The notes beneath the pieces were generated by a model, which saw only the letters and a list, made by a program, of their open reading frames with translations, had not been told where the DNA came from and searched no databases. A stretch of 14,417 nucleotides of DNA from JABCZZ01 sp964454545 (GTDB lineage Bacteria > Pseudomonadota > Alphaproteobacteria > Rickettsiales > JABCZZ01): positions 1 to 14,417 of the forward strand of contig CAYVTI010000050.1 in assembly GCA_964454545.1 (NCBI GenBank). The letters are read 5' to 3'. A program made the translations under genes and the position numbers. Below, piece after piece: positions 6,013-12,629 of this stretch; within the stretch, counting starts at the first letter, position 1; each line of letters starts with the position of its first letter.

Positions 6013-6252
6013 TCAATAAGGTATATTTTCCGTCACCCATTCGGGTGGATCATCAGTTCGTCTGACCTCCTGCTTAACCTTTTTATAGGGCCTTTCCCAT
6101 TGTGTGTTGATATATTCCTGTACAACTTCAGTAGTGGCGCCATCCGAAACAGAGGCAACGTAATAACCTCTCGCCCAAAGGACCCCATCTTTCCATATCA
6201 ACGGCTTTAGTTGAGGGAGAAATTCCTCTCGAAGTATTCTTGAAGAAATGCC
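6013..6252 (-). pseudogene. tnpA: IS200/IS605-family TnpA, C-terminal part cut by the assembly gap
   Basis: The minus-strand frame runs from the N gap to TGA 6013-6015 and encodes about 79 residues: ISSRILREEFLPQLKPLIWK, then LWARGYYVASVSDGATTEVV and QEYINTQ. This is the C-terminal half of an IS200-type TnpA, with the Tyr of EYINTQ at the place expected for the catalytic nucleophile. The HUH motif half would lie inside or beyond the gap. On the far side of the gap only about 70 bases separate it from the tRNA repeat, so unless the gap is much larger than 10 bases the gene is truncated. It is a different subtype from the fragment at 1771-2058. Confidence 0.8.
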
Positions 6253-6262
6253 NNNNNNNNNN
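6253..6262. other. Assembly gap (10 N)
   Basis: Ten unresolved bases, probably a scaffold join of unknown true length. It interrupts the TnpA gene. IS copies often cause such breaks, so missing element sequence, possibly including an integrase, could hide here. Confidence 0.95.
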
Positions 6263-6335
6263 TACCTGAACTATGTATGATGGGGAATGTTACCCCTTAT
6301 GAAAATTGTGATGTATGGTGATCAGTTGTAGTTTA

Positions 6336-6430
6336 GTGTCCCATTTTTGTCCCAAGTGGGTGTTTTAGGCGTTGGCGGAAGGAGTGAGATTCGAACTCAC
6401 GGAGAGCTTGCACCCTCGGCAGTTTTCAAG
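6336..6430. repeat. Direct repeat of tRNA-Ser 3' end plus flank (att copy 3, at the intact tRNA)
   Basis: This matches 2142-2236. It includes GTCCCATTTTTGTCCC just outside the tRNA (19 bases at 6334-6352 are also identical to 223-241) and the tRNA 3' half up to the anticodon loop. It marks the chromosomal end of the accessory region. Confidence 0.75.
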
Positions 6431-6462
6431 ACTGCTGCCTTAAACCACTCGGCCACCCTTCC
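6373..6462 (-). tRNA. tRNA-Ser (anticodon UGA)
   Basis: A 90-base minus-strand tRNA. The acceptor GGAAGGG pairs with TCCTTCC (one G-U), then come a D-arm with GCCGAGTGGTTTAAGGC, an anticodon loop CTTGAAA (anticodon bases at plus 6426-6428), the long variable arm of class II tRNAs, a T-loop GTTCGAATC, discriminator G and an encoded CCA. It reads UCN codons, mainly UCA. It lies 48 bp after pilU on the same strand but has its own promoter. Its 3' end is the insertion target for the accessory DNA to the left, and the insertions kept the gene intact. Confidence 0.95.
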
Positions 6463-6474
6463 ATCAGCGGCGGT

Positions 6475-6502
6475 TTTATAGCATAGTTTAGCAAACTGTC
6501 TA
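6475..6502 (-). promoter_or_regulatory. Promoter of tRNA-Ser
   Basis: On the minus strand TAGACA (6497-6502, 5 of 6 to TTGACA) and TATAAA (6475-6480, 5 of 6) are separated by 16 bp, with the start expected a few bases ahead of the mature 5' end at 6462. It lies wholly between pilU and the tRNA. Confidence 0.55.
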
Positions 6503-6510
6503 TCGGTTGT

Positions 6511-7632
6511 TTATTTGGGCCTGTTGAGGAAGCTGGGCTCCTGGGTGGCAAAGCTCTTTTTATTGCCCTGGTGCTTGCGGATAAGCAGTTTGATATTGGC
6601 CGGGTTATCGGACTCGGAAATAGCGACGTCTTCGCTGATGACATTGTCCGCGTAGAGCCTGAACAGCGACTGCTCAAATGTATGCATGCCCTCGTTGCCG
6701 TTCTTGGAAATAATGTCGGGTATTTCCTTGATCTTGTTTTCCTGGATCAGGTTCCTTATGAACCCGCGGTTCAGCATCACTTCCGTGGCAACCGTACGGG
6801 TGTCTCTGGTCGTCAGCACGAGTCTCTGGGAAAGGATGCCGAGCAGGTTGTAGGACAGGTTATAGCTGATCTGCTTGTGCTTTTCCTCAGGGAAAAAGTT
6901 AAGCACGTGTTCGACGGCCTGGCAGGTGTTGCCCGAATGAAGCGTGGCCACGCAGAGATGCCCTGTTTCCGAGAAATTCATGGCATGTTCCATCGTTTCC
7001 CGATCGCGTATTTCACCGATAAGCACGATGTCCGGGCGCTGCCTGAGGGCGTTTTTAAGCGCCATGCCGAAGGAGTACGTGTCTAGGCCTACGTCGCGCT
7101 GGGTAATGATGCAGCCCTGGTGCTTATGAACGAATTCTATCGGGTCTTCAATGGTCAGTATATGGCCGTAGCCGCTCCTGTTGCGGTGGCCGATCATGGC
7201 TGCAAGCGAACTGGACTTGCCGGATCCCGTAGCGCCTACCACAAGTATGAGCCCGCGCTGTTCCATGATAATGTCATTATATACTTTGGGAAGGTTGAGC
7301 GATTCAATGGTCGGAATGTCGGAACGTATGCGGCGGATGACGATACCGGAGTGCTGCTGCTGGCGGAAAGTATTCACCCGGAACCTTCCTATATCCTGCC
7401 ATTCCATCGGGGCGTTATATTCCATGGTGGAATAAAACTCATCGATTTTATCTTCATCAAGAATCTCGCGCAAAAGGCTTTCCACATCCTCGTCATTCAG
7501 GGGAGGGTCGAATAAAGCCACTATCTTGTCGGCGATCCGGATGCTGGGAGGGCATCCGACGGTGATATACATATCCGAGCCTTCGAGGCTCACAAATTTT
7601 CTTATCAGCTGATCAAGAGAATACTGGGCCAT
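6511..7632 (-). CDS. pilU: PilU-type twitching motility ATPase
   Basis: A 373-residue PilT/PilU-family ATPase that powers type IV pilus retraction at the inner-membrane base, acting with PilT. It has Walker A GATGSGKS (residues 133-140), an Asp-box region HILTIEDPIEF, Walker B IVLIGEIRDRETMEHA (from 202) and a His-box TLHSGNT (about 230-236). The RETMEHAMNFSETGHLCVAT segment is closer to PilU than PilT. The gene directly follows pilT: ATG 7632 lies 4 bases past the pilT stop; an alternative ATG at 7650 would overlap pilT by 14 bases. I prefer 7632 because homologues begin close to the SLDQLIRKF helix, but neither start has a strong ribosome site. Pilin and assembly genes are not in the window. 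Confidence 0.88.
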   Translation of the reverse strand: MAQYSLDQLIRKFVSLEGSDMYITVGCPPSIRIADKIVALFDPPLNDEDVESLLREILDEDKIDEFYSTMEYNAPMEWQDIGRFRVNTFRQQQHSGIVIRRIRSDIPTIESLNLPKVYNDIIMEQRGLILVVGATGSGKSSSLAAMIGHRNRSGYGHILTIEDPIEFVHKHQGCIITQRDVGLDTYSFGMALKNALRQRPDIVLIGEIRDRETMEHAMNFSETGHLCVATLHSGNTCQAVEHVLNFFPEEKHKQISYNLSYNLLGILSQRLVLTTRDTRTVATEVMLNRGFIRNLIQENKIKEIPDIISKNGNEGMHTFEQSLFRLYADNVISEDVAISESDNPANIKLLIRKHQGNKKSFATQEPSFLNRPK

Positions 7633-7636
7633 AGCG

Positions 7637-8740
7637 CTAGAAGCTTTCATTCAATCGGGGGGTTCTGGTTTTTACCGCTGTCGGTTCGTCCGTGCCGTCC
7701 GTATCGAAACTTCCGGCGCCTGCGATCAGGTATTTTGCCGTATCGCTCGTGATGATGCCGTCATTAAGTAAGGCATAAGCCGCATCTTTCATGGTGCGCA
7801 TGCCTAACTTACTTCCCACCTGCATCATGGATGCAATCTGGGGAACCTTGTTTTCACGAATCAGGTTGCGGATCGCCGAGGTGCCTATCAGGATTTCATG
7901 CACGGCAACCCGTCCCGTTCCGTCGGAGCGCTTGACCAGCGCCTGCGTGATGACGGCCTCCAATGAGACCGATAACATGGCGCGCACCATCTCCTTGTCG
8001 TTTGCCGGGAATACGTCAATGATACGATCGACGGTTTTAGGAGCAGAATTGGTGTGCAGCGTGCCAAACACCAGATGCCCGGTTTCAGCGGCGGTCATGG
8101 CCAGCTGGATGGTTTCAAGGTCGCGCAATTCGCCCACCAGAATGACATCGGGGTCTTCGCGCAAAGCGCTGCGCAGCGCTCTGGTAAATGACTTTGTGCT
8201 TGCGCCGACTTCACGCTGGTTGATGAGGGATTTCTGCGAAGTATGAATGAATTCGACCGGATCCTCAATGGTAAGAATATGCTTTTCGAAATTTTTATTT
8301 ATGTAGTCGACCATGGCGGCGAGGGTCGTCGATTTACCGCTGCCTGTCGGGCCTGTGACGAGCACCAGTCCCTTGCGCAGTTCCGTCAGTCTTCTGAGAA
8401 TATCGGGAGCACCCAGTTCCTCGATTGAAAATATCCGGGTCGGGATGGTGCGCAGCACGGCGGCGGGACCGTTGAGCGTGTTGAATGCGTTGACGCGGAA
8501 ACGCATATTTTCGCTATAGGAGAGCGCGAAATCGGTTTCCAGATCGCGTTCGTAATCGGAACGTTGCTGCTCCGTCATGATCGAATAGATCATGTGCCGT
8601 ACTTCTTCGCTGGTAAGGGCGGGCATCTGAAGCGGGAGCATGTCGCCGTTGACGCGGAGTATCGGAGGGTTGCCTATAGACAAATGCAGGTCGGAAGCGC
8701 TGTTTTTCTGGGAAGCAAGCAGAAGATCGGTTATTTCCAT
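7637..8740 (-). CDS. pilT: PilT twitching motility (pilus retraction) ATPase
   Basis: A 367-residue hexameric retraction ATPase of the type IV pilus, cytosolic face of the inner membrane. Motifs: N-terminal SASDLHLSIGNPPILRVNG (residues 14-32), Walker A GPTGSGKS (130-137), Asp box ILTIEDPVEF (155-164), Walker B VILVGELRD (199-207), His box TLHTNSA (227-233), and the PilT-specific C-terminal AIRNLIRE (289-296) needed for retraction. The C-terminal tail is slightly long and Thr/Asp rich. All catalytic residues are present. pilU follows immediately, so the two are surely co-transcribed. The 120-bp upstream gap after the TPR gene contains an AT palindrome around 8786-8805 that may hold a promoter, but I cannot define it. 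Confidence 0.93.
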   Translation of the reverse strand: MEITDLLLASQKNSASDLHLSIGNPPILRVNGDMLPLQMPALTSEEVRHMIYSIMTEQQRSDYERDLETDFALSYSENMRFRVNAFNTLNGPAAVLRTIPTRIFSIEELGAPDILRRLTELRKGLVLVTGPTGSGKSTTLAAMVDYINKNFEKHILTIEDPVEFIHTSQKSLINQREVGASTKSFTRALRSALREDPDVILVGELRDLETIQLAMTAAETGHLVFGTLHTNSAPKTVDRIIDVFPANDKEMVRAMLSVSLEAVITQALVKRSDGTGRVAVHEILIGTSAIRNLIRENKVPQIASMMQVGSKLGMRTMKDAAYALLNDGIITSDTAKYLIAGAGSFDTDGTDEPTAVKTRTPRLNESF

Positions 8741-8847
8741 AATACGCTGTCCGGCAACTGGGGTTGGTGGTTACATTCTAGCATTCATATATTAATAATA
8801 TATTAAAGCCGGAAAAATAAGAGATTACTTTCGCTTGCCCCGATCAG

Positions 8848-8875
8848 CAGGCCCGTTATTCATCCCTTGGGCCTG
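8848..8875 (-). terminator. Hairpin overlapping the end of the TPR gene
   Basis: CAGGCCC and GGGCCTG form a perfect 7-bp stem around a 14-base loop that contains the TGA stop of the TPR gene (8860-8862). No T-run follows directly; a short T stretch (CTTATTTTTCC) comes about 30 bases later. Possible attenuator or weak terminator between the TPR gene and pilT. Confidence 0.3.
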
Positions 8876-10596
8876 TTAGACTGAATATAGGTCAGCCGCT
8901 GCTGGATTTCTTCCGGGCTTGCCGCTATTTTCTCGCCGCGCTCGCTGGCGGTGAGCAGTTGCTGGTATAATATTGCGGCATCCGCCCAGTCGCCCTTCTT
9001 ATCCAGTATGACTGCCATATCGTAACGGTATTTCAGGTTTTCCGGCGAAAGGCCAATCGCTATATTCATTTTGTCCACCGCCTGGGCATAGTCACCCATT
9101 TTCTGATAGATAATGGCCATCTGTGCCGGTATGGGACTGAAACCCGGATGACTCTTTTCAAGCTTTCCCAGTTCAGCCAGAGCATCGGCAGGATCTTCAT
9201 CGGTCAGCAGCACAAGGAAATTATTCAGTCCTTCCACATTATAGGGATCAATTGCCAGTAATTTGCCATAAAGCGGACGCGCCAGGTTGATCTGGCCAGC
9301 GCGGTGATACGTGGTTGCAAGCCCGAACAGGGCAAGTTTATTGGAAGGCTGCACATCCAGCACCTGTCTGTATTTGCTGACGGCGCCTTCCTGATCGCCT
9401 GCCAGCAGTTCGTTATAGGCATCTTCCAGCAGCCTTGAAATATTGGCTTTGGGCTGTTTGACACTCATTTGAATGCCTACGCCGTTGTGCTTTTTGATCT
9501 CCGTTTCATCTTCAAGCGCATTCTTCCTGACGTGGGTGATGTCCACAGGGCCCGGAGCAGGTGCGGCTTTGCTGCTTTTCTCCTGCGGCAGGCTGTCTAC
9601 AATTCTTTTGGACTGAACCGAAAGGCCGCTGACAGGAACGCCCGCAGGTATTTCCGCCGGGTTCTGCGGCGGCATCAGCACTGGCGGAAGCTCCTGGGAA
9701 GAGGCGACCGGAGCGCTCACGTGGCTCGGCGGCGGTATAAGCACCGGCGCAGAAGTTTCTTCCGAAGGGGTGACGGAGACAGGTGCATTTGCGCTGTTTC
9801 CGCTAACCGCTACACCCGAACTTGCGCTTCCCAGCCGTTCAATTTTTACTGTTTCGCTTACATCTGCAACGAGCACGGGAGAGGTGTTATTGCGGGCGTT
9901 TAGCTGCTTGGCCGTATCTATTATCCGGTTGTCGGGAGAAGATTCCGCAAGCACCGGTTTCTTACGGTCAACCGCATCGATATCCGCGATTCCTGTATTG
10001 AGGGTATTTCGGTAAAGAAACGCAACTGCCTCAAGCTCCGCATAGCTATTGGACGGCTGGGCCGCAGGCAGGCGCCTTTTCGGGTTATCATGCGCCAGTA
10101 AAAGCACTTTGGCATCGGGGACCGGTTTCTTCGCCGCGCGGGCAAGCGCTTTATGGATACTGTCTCTTTTTCCTATGTCTGGCCTGTCCGTTTCTTTTGC
10201 AGAGGCACTATTCAAAAATTCCGGTGTGGAGCTGGCGGACGAGGCAACCCGCATGGCTTTTGCATACTGGATATAATCGGCGAGCTTCACTGCGTAATCG
10301 GCTTCGCCTCTATTCTTAAGCCCATTCAGGTGCGCGGAGGCCATGAAGCTCTTGAGGAACAGCGGCGGCACCGGCGTGAAATGATTCACCGTCTCCCGCC
10401 GTGGTATATGAGCTTCGTATTGTTCCGCAGGGATGTCGCCGCGCGCGGCAGATTTTTGCCGGACAGCGTTATCGTTATATTTCGTAGTATTGGGTTTTAT
10501 GAGAGGAGGCGTAAAGGGCAGGTCGTCCGCTATAGCGTTTGCAGAAACGCTACATAAAAGCAACATAGGTAAAGACCAGCCGAGTTGCCTTAGCAT
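8860..10596 (-). CDS. Secreted TPR-repeat protein upstream of pilT
   Basis: 578 residues. N-terminal signal peptide (hydrophobic core WSLPMLLLCSVSA, cleavage likely after ANA or AIA at residues 21-23). Residues about 24-380 are low-complexity, rich in Pro, Ser, Ala and Val, with a Pro-rich run near 280-330 (VLIPPPSHVSAPVASSQELP), and look like a disordered periplasmic spacer. From residue 386 to the end there are about five TPR-like helical repeats (AYNELLAGDQEGAVSKYRQV, LDVQPSNKLALFGLATTYHR, GDYAQAVDKMNIAIGLSPEN, GDWADAAILYQQLL). TPR domains bind partner proteins. Placed ahead of pilT-pilU on the same strand, it may be a periplasmic scaffold for pilus assembly, similar in build to MshN-like proteins. 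That link is inference from position and layout. The ribosome site (GAAG, 8 bases before the ATG) is modest. Confidence 0.82.
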   Translation of the reverse strand: MLRQLGWSLPMLLLCSVSANAIADDLPFTPPLIKPNTTKYNDNAVRQKSAARGDIPAEQYEAHIPRRETVNHFTPVPPLFLKSFMASAHLNGLKNRGEADYAVKLADYIQYAKAMRVASSASSTPEFLNSASAKETDRPDIGKRDSIHKALARAAKKPVPDAKVLLLAHDNPKRRLPAAQPSNSYAELEAVAFLYRNTLNTGIADIDAVDRKKPVLAESSPDNRIIDTAKQLNARNNTSPVLVADVSETVKIERLGSASSGVAVSGNSANAPVSVTPSEETSAPVLIPPPSHVSAPVASSQELPPVLMPPQNPAEIPAGVPVSGLSVQSKRIVDSLPQEKSSKAAPAPGPVDITHVRKNALEDETEIKKHNGVGIQMSVKQPKANISRLLEDAYNELLAGDQEGAVSKYRQVLDVQPSNKLALFGLATTYHRAGQINLARPLYGKLLAIDPYNVEGLNNFLVLLTDEDPADALAELGKLEKSHPGFSPIPAQMAIIYQKMGDYAQAVDKMNIAIGLSPENLKYRYDMAVILDKKGDWADAAILYQQLLTASERGEKIAASPEEIQQRLTYIQSNRPKG

Positions 10597-10746
10597 AAAA
10601 TCTGCTTCTTTTTCTGCATATTAGAAAAAAACACCACCCCCTGATTTTGCTATATATAGTATATATAAGAATAAAATAAAACAATAATTAGTGTAATTTA
10701 ATGAAATAAACTTCTTGCAGGGGCAATGGTTAACAAGACGGGAGCT

Positions 10747-11349
10747 TCATGGTCCAGGCGTTATTGCAAGCGCTTTTTCCAGCAGTTGCATATACGTGGT
10801 TCTGGGAATCGACTTTGCCCCGAACTGCAGGAGGTGATCGTTGATATACTGGGTATCAAGAAGAATATATCCAAGCGCGTGCAACCTTTCCACCAGATGC
10901 ACAAGGGCGATCTTGCTTGCATTATCGGCGCGGCTGAACATACTTTCGCCGAAAAAAGCCCTGCCGAGCGATACGCCATATAGTCCGCCGACCAGCCTGC
11001 TATCGAGCCATGCTTCGACGCTGTGCGCGTAGCCCAGTTCCGCGAGCTCGCAGTAAAGGGAAATGATTTTATCGTTGATCCATGTTTCCCGGCGCTTTTC
11101 CGACTTCATCTCGGCGCAGGCGCGGATGACGTCAGGGAATGCGGTATTGAATTTTATCTCATACGGATGGGCGCGCATGAATTTGCGCAGGCTGCGCGGA
11201 ATATGGAATGCGTCAAGCGGCAGGATGCCGCGCTCTTCCGGCGAGTACCAGTACAGTTCTTCGGCATCCCTGCTGTCAGCCATGGGAAAATAACCAGCCG
11301 CATAGGCGGAAAGAAGAACATTGACGGTGAGTGGCGGATGTGATTGCAT
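10747..11349 (-). CDS. aat: Leucyl/phenylalanyl-tRNA-protein transferase
   Basis: A 200-residue cytosolic enzyme that moves Leu or Phe from aminoacyl-tRNA onto proteins with N-terminal Lys or Arg, marking them for ClpS/ClpAP degradation (bacterial N-degron pathway). The family signature is complete: AYAAGYFPMA (15-24), WYSPEERGILPL (34-45), RETWIN (87-92), YAHSVEAWLDSRLVGGLYGV (107-126), AFFGESMFSRADNASKIAL (131-149) and LLDTQYINDHLLQFGA (163-178). The length fits the shorter forms of the family. It is divergent from hutI, with only 26 bp between the two starts, and about 150 bp of AT-rich DNA separates it from the TPR gene downstream. Confidence 0.95.
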   Translation of the reverse strand: MQSHPPLTVNVLLSAYAAGYFPMADSRDAEELYWYSPEERGILPLDAFHIPRSLRKFMRAHPYEIKFNTAFPDVIRACAEMKSEKRRETWINDKIISLYCELAELGYAHSVEAWLDSRLVGGLYGVSLGRAFFGESMFSRADNASKIALVHLVERLHALGYILLDTQYINDHLLQFGAKSIPRTTYMQLLEKALAITPGP

Positions 11350-11375
11350 TCTGTGTTCGTATACTGGAGAGGAAC

Positions 11376-12629
11376 GTGCAGGAAAACAAGAAAAATATCG
11401 GCCAGCAATGGGATGTGCTGTGGGTGAATGCGCATCTTGCCACGATGGCTGAATCTTCTGGCTACGGGATTATGGAGAACGGCGCGCTTGCCGTTAAAAA
11501 TGGCCGGATCGCGTGGGCAGGTGGAATGGACAGCCTGCCGGGCAAACCGCAGGGACTTGCCGCCCATGTGCATGATGCCAAAGGCGCATGGATGACGCCG
11601 GGGTTGATCGACTGCCACACGCATCTGGTATATGCGGGAAACCGTGCCAATGAATTTGCGCAGCGCATGGAAGGAAAAAGCTACGCCGAGATCGCCAAAG
11701 CGGGCGGCGGCATACTTTCCACGGTGCGTGCTACGCGTGAAGCAACAGAAGAAGAACTTTTGCAGGTAAGCGGGAAACGCCTGCGCAGTTTGCTTGATGA
11801 GGGCGTGACCACGATTGAGATAAAATCCGGCTATGGGCTGGATACTGCAAATGAGATGAAAATGCTACGGGTGGCGAGGAGGCTGGGAGAATTGCATCCG
11901 GTTAGCGTGCGCACGACATTTCTTGGCGCGCACGCGGTGCCGCCGGAATTTACGGGACGCGCAGACGGCTATGTAAACATGCTATGCAATGAAACGCTTC
12001 CCACAATTGTGAAAGAGAAACTGGCCGATGCGGTGGACGGGTTCTGCGAAAACATAGCGTTCTCGCTTCCCCAGATGGAAAAAATATTTCATGCTGCGGT
12101 GCAGTATAAGCTCCCGGTGAGGCTTCATGCCGGGCAGCTTTCGGATCAGGACGGCGCGCAACTTGCCGCGCGTTACAAGGCGCTTTCCGCAGACCATCTC
12201 GAATATGTGTCGGAAGAAGGAGTGAAGGCGATGGCACAGGCGGGCATGGTGGCCGTGCTGCTGCCGGGCGCGTTCTACATGTTGCGTGAGGCAAGGAAGC
12301 CTCCGATAGAATGGTTTCGCAAATATAAGGTGCCGATGGCGGTTGCAACGGACTGCAATCCTGGCACGTCTCCTATTACGAGTTTGTTGCTCATGCTCAA
12401 TATGGGCTGTGTTCTCTTTGGCTTAACGCCGGAGGAAGTATTGCAGGGCGTAACGTGCAACGCGGCATGTGTGCTTGGCATAGAAGATGAAGTTGGCACG
12501 CTAGAAGTCGGCAAGGCGGCGGACGTGGCGTTGTGGGATATTGCTCATCCGGCGGATCTTGCCTATAACATAGCTGCCAACCCGTGCGTAGGCATTATCA
12601 GGCAAGGCAATTACAGGAAGAATGCATGA
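11376..12629 (+). CDS. hutI: Imidazolonepropionase
   Basis: A cytosolic amidohydrolase of histidine degradation that opens 4-imidazolone-5-propionate to N-formimino-glutamate. From a GTG start the protein has 417 residues. Metal and substrate motifs: DCHTHLVYAGNR (His81 and His83 metal pair), EIKSGYGLD (149-156), FLGAHAVPP with His186, RLHAGQLSD with His251, ADHLEY, and ATDCNPGTSP with Asp326. I chose GTG 11376 because GGAG lies 6 bases upstream and the mature family N-terminus fits; an ATG at 11331 would overlap the divergent aat start. hutH follows with an ATGA overlap. The pair implies a hut operon, though hutU, hutG and hutC are not seen. Confidence 0.93.
   Translation: MQENKKNIGQQWDVLWVNAHLATMAESSGYGIMENGALAVKNGRIAWAGGMDSLPGKPQGLAAHVHDAKGAWMTPGLIDCHTHLVYAGNRANEFAQRMEGKSYAEIAKAGGGILSTVRATREATEEELLQVSGKRLRSLLDEGVTTIEIKSGYGLDTANEMKMLRVARRLGELHPVSVRTTFLGAHAVPPEFTGRADGYVNMLCNETLPTIVKEKLADAVDGFCENIAFSLPQMEKIFHAAVQYKLPVRLHAGQLSDQDGAQLAARYKALSADHLEYVSEEGVKAMAQAGMVAVLLPGAFYMLREARKPPIEWFRKYKVPMAVATDCNPGTSPITSLLLMLNMGCVLFGLTPEEVLQGVTCNAACVLGIEDEVGTLEVGKAADVALWDIAHPADLAYNIAANPCVGIIRQGNYRKNA

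Noticed and set aside
1..6300. CRISPR array or other regularly spaced repeats
   Set aside because: The only repeats are the three tRNA-linked copies, spaced by kilobases and unequal; no short regular units or cas genes.
9469..9903. Plus-strand 144-residue open frame inside the TPR gene
   Set aside because: Shadow of the low-complexity Pro/Ala-rich coding region; arginine-rich composition typical of antisense frames.
10650..10720. Possible promoter for the TPR gene in the AT-rich stretch with a TATATATA-type palindrome
   Set aside because: Only weak hexamer matches (TTGTTT, 17 bp, TACTAT) in very AT-rich DNA, so too easily found by chance to list.
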